Assembly (NCBI GenBank): GCA_009694365.1
Contig: SHVE01000001.1
Coordinates: forward strand, 1-64,000
From: Thermoleophilia bacterium
GTDB lineage: Bacteria; Actinomycetota; Thermoleophilia; Miltoncostaeales; Miltoncostaeaceae
Direction of reading: 5' to 3'
Length of the DNA stretch: 64,000 nucleotides
Part shown: positions 58,411-64,000 of the stretch, piece after piece
Layout of the letters: each line of letters starts with the position of its first letter
Numbering within the stretch: the first letter of the stretch is position 1
Made by a program: the position numbers and the translations under genes
Notes under the pieces: generated by a model
Databases searched by the model: none
Told to the model about the DNA's origin: nothing
The model's input: only the letters and a program-made list of their open reading frames with translations

Positions 58411-59853
58411 TCAGTCCACCGCGAGCGGCGGCGGGGTGATGCGACGGGGAGCGAGTAGCGCGATCAGGCTTCCGACAAAGAGCACCAGCGCACCCACCAG
58501 CACGGCGGGGTTGAGGCCCGCCACAAACGTCTGGCCGCTGGCGTAGGAGCCCGACCCGGTGAAGATGGCGGTCATCACCGCGATGCCGAGCGCGCCACTC
58601 ACCTCGCGCACGGTATTATTGGTGCCCGAGGTCTTGGCGATGTCCTGGTCGCGTACGGACCCCACCACCATGTTGGCCACTGGCGCGAACACCAGCGCCA
58701 TCCCGAAGCCGGCGAGGGTGAACGCCAGAGCCAGCGGCAGGTAGTCGATCGCGGGGCTGATGACGAGGCCCATCCACACGAACGAGAGGGCCATGCAGAG
58801 GAGACCCGCGGCCATGAGCGGGCGGGCACCGACGCGGTCACTCATCGCACCGGCGAGCGGGGCGATGAACATGGGCATGATCGTCCAGGGGAGCACCTTG
58901 AGACCCGCCTCAAACGCGCTATCGCCTTGGACGGTCTGCAGGAACTGGGCGAGGAAGAAGACCGCTCCGAACATGCCGAAGTAGAGGCACCCCGAGACGG
59001 CGTTGGCGACGGCGACTCCGCGGATGCGGAGCAGTCGGAGCGGCAACATCGGGAACGTGGCCCGGGACTCCCACCAGACGAACACGGCGAGGAAGGCCAG
59101 ACCCGCGATGAGGGTGGTGAGGATCTCGGGGGATGTCCACCCGGCCTCATTGCCACGCACGATGCCGTACACCAGCCCGAACAGGCCCACGGCCACGAAC
59201 ACCAGGCCGGGGAGGTCGAGGTGGGTGTCGGGCCCGAACGACTCCCGAAGTTTCGCCATCGCGACCGGTGCTGCGATGAGACCGATGGGCACGTTGATCC
59301 AGAAGATCCAATGCTACGAGATGCCGTCCACCAGCGCTCCGCCCACCAGTGGTCCGACGGCGACGGCCAGGTCGCTGTTGCCCGACCAGATGTCGATGGC
59401 AAATCTGCGCTTGCCCGGTGGGAACGCGTCGGCGCGCAGGGTGAGGGAGAGCGGCATGACGGCGGCCGCACCCAGCCCCTAGAGCGCGCGAAAGGCGATG
59501 AGCCACTCAATGTTGGGGGCGAGCGCTGCCCCGGCGGACGCCAGGGCGAAGATCGTCATCCCGATGGCGAAGACCCTGCGCCGCCCGAACCGGTCACCCA
59601 GCGCGGCGCCCGTGAGCAGCAGTGCAGTGAACGCCAGGGTGTAGGCGTTGACCACCCACCCGAGCGCGGCGACGGACGTGTCGAGTTCGCGGCGGATGCT
59701 CGGCAGCGCGGTGGTGACCACGAGATTGTCGAGCACCACCATGAACAGCGCGATGCCGGTGATGACAAGCGCCCAGATGCGTCTCCGTCGTGACGCGGGC
59801 GTCGGTGAGTCGGTGGTGTGGGGGTCGGCAGGCATGCGGGGCACTGTCGGCAC
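58411..59853 (-). pseudogene. DHA2-type MFS transporter interrupted by two in-frame TAG codons
   Basis: One continuous minus-strand frame of 480 codons from ATG 59853 to TGA 58411 encodes a 14-helix drug:H+ antiporter-like protein (WALVITGIALFMVVLDNLVV, GDRFGRRRVFAIG, then LDLPGLVFVAVGLFGLVYGI). It is broken by TAG at 59479-59481 (codon 125) and at 59314-59316 (codon 180). The first falls where homologues have Gln (RAL-stop-GLGAAAVMPLSL), the second where they have Trp (GIS-stop-HWIFWINVPIG). Both differ from CAG and TGG by one transition. No frameshift is present. Read-through or very recent decay are the alternatives. Confidence 0.85.
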
Positions 59854-60224
59854 TGCCCGATAACCTCAGGGCCGGTGACGATGGGAGCCCCATGCATGAC
59901 GGCAGGGGATCGTTGGGTGGTGATTCTGGACGCAGTGGTCCTGAGGCCCATCCACACGGGGTGCGCGGCCACCGACTCAATCGCGTCGGTGCCGCACAGA
60001 CTTGACCCCGTCGTCGGTCATCCGAATGGCCGGCACGACGGTGGCCGCGAATCCGTTGGGTACTCGCGCGTTCGTGGCAGGGGGGATGCCTGCGTTGCCC
60101 GGTGTGGACCAGCGCCGCGCCTCCGACGGGTTGTAGTGTCGCCGCCGACCTCACGGACGGTAGATGCGTGTGGGCCACCAACGTCCCCGACACCGGTCGG
60201 GGCGAATCCCGACGGAGGAATGAC
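59854..60224. other. region without an intact gene, with a coding-like remnant on minus
   Basis: Between about 59970 and 60130 the minus strand encodes YNPSEARRWSTPGNAGIPPA, then TNARVPNGFAATVVPAIRMT and DDGVKSVRHRRD before a stop, protein-like and with good codon use but no start and an upstream in-frame TGA. It may be the tail of a lost gene. Upstream of the CDGSH gene, CCCCGAC/GTCGGGG (60185-60191, 60196-60202) form a 7-bp hairpin. Confidence 0.4.
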
Positions 60225-60422
60225 ATGGCCGATAGAGCACACATCGCGATGAAGGCGAACGGTCCCGCCGTGGTGAGTGGTGAGTTCACCATCACTGGTG
60301 CGGATGGAGAGATCCTCACCGACCTCAACCCGATTGTGGCGATCTGCCGCTGTGGCCAGAGTGCGAACAAGCCATTCTGCGACGGTACGCACTCGCAGGT
60401 GGGGTGGCAGTCGAACGACTAG
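60225..60422 (+). CDS. CDGSH-type iron-sulfur protein
   Basis: The start is ATG at 60225 behind a strong GGAGGAA. The 65-residue protein has the CDGSH motif ICRCGQSANKPFCDGTHSQV, with three Cys and one His that hold a 2Fe-2S cluster. Members of this small family (mitoNEET-like in eukaryotes) serve in redox or Fe-S transfer. No partner gene is adjacent. It is a complete single-domain member. Confidence 0.92.
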   Translation: MADRAHIAMKANGPAVVSGEFTITGADGEILTDLNPIVAICRCGQSANKPFCDGTHSQVGWQSND

Positions 60423-60756
60423 ATGGGCCAGCGGGTGTCGGGTGCCCACGGTGAGGTGGGCGACGCCGCAGCCGCCTGTGGCGGCCAGTGTGACCGCCAC
60501 AGGCGGCGTGCGAAGATCCGCCGCAGTCTTCCGGTGGAGCACGCCCCTCACGGCCGATGCACCGGTGGGGGTGCCAGTCGGAAATCGCATCCCCTGGACT
60601 CCGTAAGGACCTGGTCGTCGGTGACGGGGTCGTGGTGGTCTCCGTGCGGGTTGGTGAGCATTTGGGCCCGGCGGTACACCGGGGGGCGGGGGATCGGTGG
60701 TGGTCGGCGCACGCGTGATCGGCCGGTTGCCGGACGGGCGCGGGTAAGGTGCCCGC
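60423..60756. other. intergenic region with a strong hairpin
   Basis: About 330 bases without a convincing gene. The only clear structure is the 14-bp hairpin at 60471-60507. The promoter of the aldo/keto reductase gene must lie in the right part, but no clear -35/-10 is seen. Confidence 0.5.
60471..60507. terminator. 14-bp perfect inverted repeat, likely terminator of the CDGSH gene
   Basis: GCCGCCTGTGGCGG (60471-60484) and CCGCCACAGGCGGC (60494-60507) pair fully around a 9-nt loop, 49 bases after the CDGSH stop. No T run follows. Confidence 0.5.
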
Positions 60757-61713
60757 ATGGCAACTCGACGTACTTTCGGCAGCACCGACCTTGAGGTCTC
60801 GCCCGTGTGCCTCGGCGGCAACGTGTTCGGGTGGACCTGTGACGAGGCGGCCTCGTTCGCGGTGCTCGATGCGTACGTCGCAGCCGGCGGTAACTTTATC
60901 GACACCGCCACCGTGTACTCCACGTGGGTACCGGGCAACGTTGGTGGCGAGTCCGAGGCGATCATCGGCCGGTGGCTCGCCGCCCTCGGCAATCGCGACC
61001 AGGTGGTCATCGCCACCAAGGTGGGCTTCCCCGGCGACCCCCACATGCGCGGCGGTATGGACCGCGAGAACATTCGCGCCGGCATCGAGGGTTCGCTCTC
61101 CCGCCTCGGCATCGAGACCGTGGACCTCTACTACGCGCACAAGGATGATCCGAGCACGCCGCTCGAGGAGACGATGACCGAACTCGATGCTCTGGTGGAT
61201 GAGGGCAAGGTGCGGTATCTCGCGGCGTCCAACTATTCGGCCGGACGGCTGGCCGAGGCGCTTGCTGTGAGCGACCAGCACGGGCTCGAGCGCTTTCAGG
61301 GCTTTCAGCCCCACTTCAACCTGCTCGAGCGGGCCGACTATGAGGGCGACGCCGAGGCGGTCTGTGTTGCCGAGGGGTTGGGCGTGGCCCCGTACTTCAC
61401 GCTCGCCCGCGGGTTTCTCACCGGTAAGTACCGGCCGGGGCAGGACCTGCCCACCACGCCGCGTGCGGCCGGCATCTCCCGGGAGTATCTCAACGATCGC
61501 GGGTGGGCCATGCTCGCCGCCGTGGACGACGTGGCCGCGGCCCACGGGTGCACGCCCGCCCAGGTGTCCCTGGCGTGGCTCATGCGCTATCCGGGCGTGG
61601 TGAGCCCGGTGGCCAGCGCGACGTCACCCGATCAACTGAGGGACATCATGGGCGCCATCGACCTCGCCCTCACCGATGAGGAGTTCGCGGTACTCAGCGC
61701 CACGGGGCGGTGA
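60757..61713 (+). CDS. aldo/keto reductase
   Basis: The 318-residue TIM-barrel oxidoreductase has the catalytic tetrad regions: NFIDTATVYSTW (Asp, Tyr), VIATKVGFPGD (Lys) and YYAHKDDPSTPLEETM (His), with LARGFLTGKYRPG and the NADPH-binding SPVASATSPDQL near the end. It is of the plant-type potassium channel beta/YajO-like group acting on aldehydes or sugars with NADPH. The substrate is unknown. It is a stand-alone gene. Confidence 0.92.
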   Translation: MATRRTFGSTDLEVSPVCLGGNVFGWTCDEAASFAVLDAYVAAGGNFIDTATVYSTWVPGNVGGESEAIIGRWLAALGNRDQVVIATKVGFPGDPHMRGGMDRENIRAGIEGSLSRLGIETVDLYYAHKDDPSTPLEETMTELDALVDEGKVRYLAASNYSAGRLAEALAVSDQHGLERFQGFQPHFNLLERADYEGDAEAVCVAEGLGVAPYFTLARGFLTGKYRPGQDLPTTPRAAGISREYLNDRGWAMLAAVDDVAAAHGCTPAQVSLAWLMRYPGVVSPVASATSPDQLRDIMGAIDLALTDEEFAVLSATGR

Positions 61714-62093
61714 TTCCCGACCTCGTCGGACGGTCGCGTTCCGTCGTGGGGAGGGCGCTGGCTGGGCCTTCTCCCTGCGGTCGGCAGGCGTGGCGGGCGG
61801 TCGCGTCCGGGTGTTCGGGGACCACCGGCCGAGCGAGTGGTCGGTCCGTATCGGGTCCGATGCGCGTCATCTGATCGCTCGGGCGTTGACGGGGCTCTCG
61901 GAGTCATGTACCAATCCCCAGTCTTCCGGCATGGGGTGCTCTCTGATACCCGCCGGAACTGTGTGTGACGCGTCTATGCCCCACCGCCCGACATCCATCC
62001 CGACAACTCACCATGGCGAGGTACTCGCCGTGCGAATCCCGGTGTCGCGCGCCTAGCGGCGCGACCGGGTAGCGGGACCGATCGGAGACCACG
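61714..62093. other. intergenic region upstream of the transhydrogenase operon
   Basis: About 380 bases without a gene. TTGACG (61886-61891) and TACCAA (61909-61914) are 17 bases apart and could be the promoter, with a leader of about 170 bases. The end of the region carries GCGGGACCGATCGGAG as ribosome-binding region for pntAA. Confidence 0.4.
61886..61914 (+). promoter_or_regulatory. candidate promoter of the pnt operon
   Basis: A -35 of TTGACG at 61886-61891, a 17-base spacer and a -10 of TACCAA at 61909-61914. The -35 is good, the -10 weak. It is the best pair seen in this gap. Confidence 0.3.
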
Positions 62094-63332
62094 ATGGCTG
62101 ACACCGACACGCGACGCATTGTCATTGGTGTGCCTCGTGAGGAGCGGGCCGGCGAGAGCCGGGTCGCGCTCTCACCCACGGCGCTGCCCCAGTTGACCAA
62201 GGCGGGCTTTGATGTGGTCGTGGAGTCCGGGGCCGGTGACGCCGCCGGATACCCCGACTCCACCTTCACCGACCGTGGGGCCCGCATCGGAACCCGCGAC
62301 GACGTGTTCGCGGCCGACGTGGTGGTCCAGGTCAACGTCCTTGGCGGCGATCCCGCGAGCACCGACCTCGCCCGGGTACGGCCGGGTCAGGTTGTGGTGG
62401 GGGCCGTGGCGCCGTTCGCCCGTCCCGAACTGGTGAAGGCGCTCGCCGGTACTGGCGTCACGCTGTACGCGCTGGAGCTCGTTCCGCGCAGCACCCGTGC
62501 CCAGTCGATGGACATCCTGTCCTCCCAGGCCGCGGTGGCGGGGTACAAGGCCGTGCTCCTCGCCGCCAACGAACTCCCCAAGATGTTCCCGTTGCTCACG
62601 ACGGCGGCGGGGACCATCGCCCCGGCCAAGGTTTTCATCGTCGGTGCGGGCGTTGCCGGACTGGCGGCGATCGCCAACGCACGTCGGCTCGGTGCCCTCG
62701 TTGAGGCGTACGACGTGCGCCCGGCCGCCCGCGAGGAGGTTGAGAGCCTCGGCGCCCGGTTCGTGGAGCTTCCGTTGGAGACCGGTCAGGATGGCGGTTC
62801 CGGTGGGTATGCCACTGCGCTCTCCGCCGAAATGATCACGAGGCAGCAGGAGCTCATGGCCAAGACGGTCGCCGCCAGCGATGTCATCATCACGACCGCG
62901 CAGGTTCAGGGCACCCGGGCCCCCGAGATCATCACCACCGCGATGATCAGGGGTATGGCCGCCGGATCCGTGGTGGTGGACCTCGCTGCCGAGCAGGGCG
63001 GCAACTGTGAGCCCACCGTGGCCGGTGAGACCGTTCTCGTGGACGGTGTCAAGGTCATCGGTGCGGTCAATCTGCCCGGTGAGATCCCCGTCCACGCAAG
63101 CCAACTGTTCGGAAAGAACGTGGCAAACTTCCTCAGCCTCATGGTGGTCGATGGGAAGCTCGACATCGATGTGGATGACGACGTCATCCGGCAGAGCGTC
63201 GTCGCCCGGGGCGGCGACGTGGTGAACAATCGCGTGCGCGAGGCTCTGGGTCTCGTGCCGCTTCCGGACCCGGAGCCCGAGGTACCGGACCCCGCGCCCG
63301 AATCCCCATTCGCTGAGGAGACTGCGAAGTGA
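62094..63332 (+). CDS. pntAA: NAD(P) transhydrogenase subunit alpha, part 1 (soluble NAD(H)-binding)
   Basis: The 412-residue protein starts VIGVPREERAGESRVALSPT, the PntA/alanine dehydrogenase N-terminus, with the Rossmann site VFIVGAGVAGLAAIANARRL and LPGEIPVHASQLFGKNVANF. It hydride-transfers between NAD(H) and NADP(H) together with the membrane parts, coupled to proton flow. The C-terminal tail is Pro/Glu-rich and links to the membrane domain. The gene for part 2 overlaps its stop by 4 bases. Confidence 0.95.
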   Translation: MADTDTRRIVIGVPREERAGESRVALSPTALPQLTKAGFDVVVESGAGDAAGYPDSTFTDRGARIGTRDDVFAADVVVQVNVLGGDPASTDLARVRPGQVVVGAVAPFARPELVKALAGTGVTLYALELVPRSTRAQSMDILSSQAAVAGYKAVLLAANELPKMFPLLTTAAGTIAPAKVFIVGAGVAGLAAIANARRLGALVEAYDVRPAAREEVESLGARFVELPLETGQDGGSGGYATALSAEMITRQQELMAKTVAASDVIITTAQVQGTRAPEIITTAMIRGMAAGSVVVDLAAEQGGNCEPTVAGETVLVDGVKVIGAVNLPGEIPVHASQLFGKNVANFLSLMVVDGKLDIDVDDDVIRQSVVARGGDVVNNRVREALGLVPLPDPEPEVPDPAPESPFAEETAK

Positions 63333-63664
63333 ACGTCAGTACCGAGTTCATCATCACGGGGCTCTTCGTGTTCGCCCTCGCGGGCTTTCTGGGCTTCGAG
63401 ACCATTCGCCGGGTGCCGCGTCTGCTGCACACGCCGCTCATGGCCCTCACCAACGCACTGTCGGCTGTCTCGCTCGTCGGGTCGCTGGTGGTGCTGGGTC
63501 GTCAGTACTCCGCCTACGCGACCATCCTCGGCTTCGTTGCCGTGGTCGCGTCCACCATCAACGTGGTGGGCGGGTTTCTGATCACCGACAAGATGCTCCG
63601 GATGTTCAAGCCGCGGAAAAAGACACCGGAGACGGCTGACCTCGAGGCCGAGTCCGCATCGTGA
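63329..63664 (+). CDS. pntAB: NAD(P) transhydrogenase subunit alpha, part 2 (membrane)
   Basis: The 111-residue protein has an opening GTG/ATG overlap with pntAA and three helices (ITGLFVFALAGFLGFETIRR, TPLMALTNALSAVSLVGSLV, ILGFVAVVASTINVVGGFLI). It ends with the GGFLITDKMLRMFK sequence typical of PntAB. It forms part of the proton channel with PntB. The next gene overlaps by GTGA. Confidence 0.94.
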   Translation: MNVSTEFIITGLFVFALAGFLGFETIRRVPRLLHTPLMALTNALSAVSLVGSLVVLGRQYSAYATILGFVAVVASTINVVGGFLITDKMLRMFKPRKKTPETADLEAESAS

Positions 63665-64000
63665 GTGAGACCCTTACGCACTTCCTCGACCCGGACAGCG
63701 CTCGCGCCGTGCTGATCGGCGTCCTCTACTTGGTCGGTGCCATCGGGTTCGTGCTGTCGCTCAAGTGGATGGCCGATGCGAAGACCGCGCGTCGGGGGAT
63801 CTTCGCCGGAGAGATCGGCTTCGTGCTCGCGATCGTCGGCACGCTGTTGATGCCCGGAATCACCAGCACCGGCTACATCTATATCGCGGTGGCTCTGCTC
63901 ATCGGTGCCGCCATCGGGGTTCCGCTCGGCCTTTTGGTACCCATGACTGCGATGCCACAGCGCATTGCGCTGTCGCACGCGTTCGGTGCCCTCGCCGCGG
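63661..64000 (+). CDS. pntB: NAD(P) transhydrogenase subunit beta, N-terminal part (cut by window edge)
   Basis: A GTG at 63661 overlaps the pntAB stop, and the frame runs to the end of the window. The 113 residues visible start MSETLTHFLDPDSARAVLIG and contain several helices, including FVLSLKWMADAKTARRG, IFAGEIGFVLAIVGTLL and IGAAIGVPLGLLVPMTAMPQ. The last segment, MPQRIALSHAFGALAA, is the conserved PntB motif with the proton-channel His. The NADP-binding domain lies outside the window. Confidence 0.93.
   Translation, partial: MSETLTHFLDPDSARAVLIGVLYLVGAIGFVLSLKWMADAKTARRGIFAGEIGFVLAIVGTLLMPGITSTGYIYIAVALLIGAAIGVPLGLLVPMTAMPQRIALSHAFGALAA

Noticed and set aside
58411-59853. General reassignment of TAG to explain the MFS gene
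   Set aside because: TAG ends several well-supported genes here (for example at 33381, 53996, 54706), so it is a normal stop codon.

Overview
The window is about 64 kb of very GC-rich bacterial DNA with tightly packed genes, strong G/C bias at third codon positions and many ATGA/GTGA start-stop overlaps. Gene content points to an actinobacterium, possibly of the Thermoleophilia type: an FHA/PP2C/RodA/PBP/PknB operon, futalosine menaquinone genes, a Rieske/cytochrome b complex with a cytochrome-c-fused subunit, and Trp-rich AI-2E and ECF transport proteins. The class-level assignment is inference from gene content only.

Layout. 1-3.0 kb: remnants of adhesin-like domains and a secreted subtilisin-like protease. 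3.0-8.0 kb: tRNA-Arg, a small exported protein, histidine phosphatase, HNH nuclease, prephenate dehydratase, a membrane protein and tRNA-Leu. 8.1-19.0 kb: a ten-gene operon for growth signalling and wall synthesis (membrane Ser/Thr kinase, two FHA proteins, two PP2C phosphatases, RodA/FtsW, PBP, PASTA kinase PknB, Ddl), nearly every junction overlapping. 19.0-24.7 kb: phosphoesterase, a tandem pair of tyrosine recombinases, an orphan response regulator, tRNA-Tyr, aldehyde dehydrogenase. 24.9-27.2 kb: a cobalamin riboswitch ahead of a fused ECF ATPase and an S component. 27.2-39.0 kb: ArgH-like lyase, CopA with a small HMA-like partner, STAS protein, phosphotransferase, ArsC-type phosphatase, YmdB, degenerate M23 protein, AI-2E transporter, ABC exporter, Aat.

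39.0-51.8 kb is the metabolic core: hemB, a fused Ahb/NirDLGH-like protein, hemL, a HepT-like protein and ubiD; then Rieske, split cytochrome b and cytochrome c; then ubiX, ubiE/menG, polyprenyl diphosphate synthase, a truncated radical-SAM-like protein, mqnA and mqnC. Heme, menaquinone and the quinol-oxidising complex that uses both are therefore encoded side by side on one strand. A probable MqnX-type deaminase lies at 54.8 kb.

51.8-64.0 kb: rhodanese, LipA with a repeat-bearing N-terminal extension, Dcd, TatA, a TPR protein followed by 67-bp repeats, tRNA-Lys, an RlpA-like exported protein, an MFS gene interrupted by two in-frame TAG codons, a CDGSH protein, aldo/keto reductase, and the proton-translocating transhydrogenase genes pntAA, pntAB and pntB, the last cut by the window edge.

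Most unusual items: the radical-SAM C-terminal homologue without its cluster-binding half (49338-49796), the 22-residue-period repeats in LipA, the fused siroheme-decarboxylase-like protein in the heme operon, the doubly amber-interrupted MFS gene, the shared GGTGTC-N-GACACC palindromes at two loci, and a T-component-less B12-controlled ECF module.
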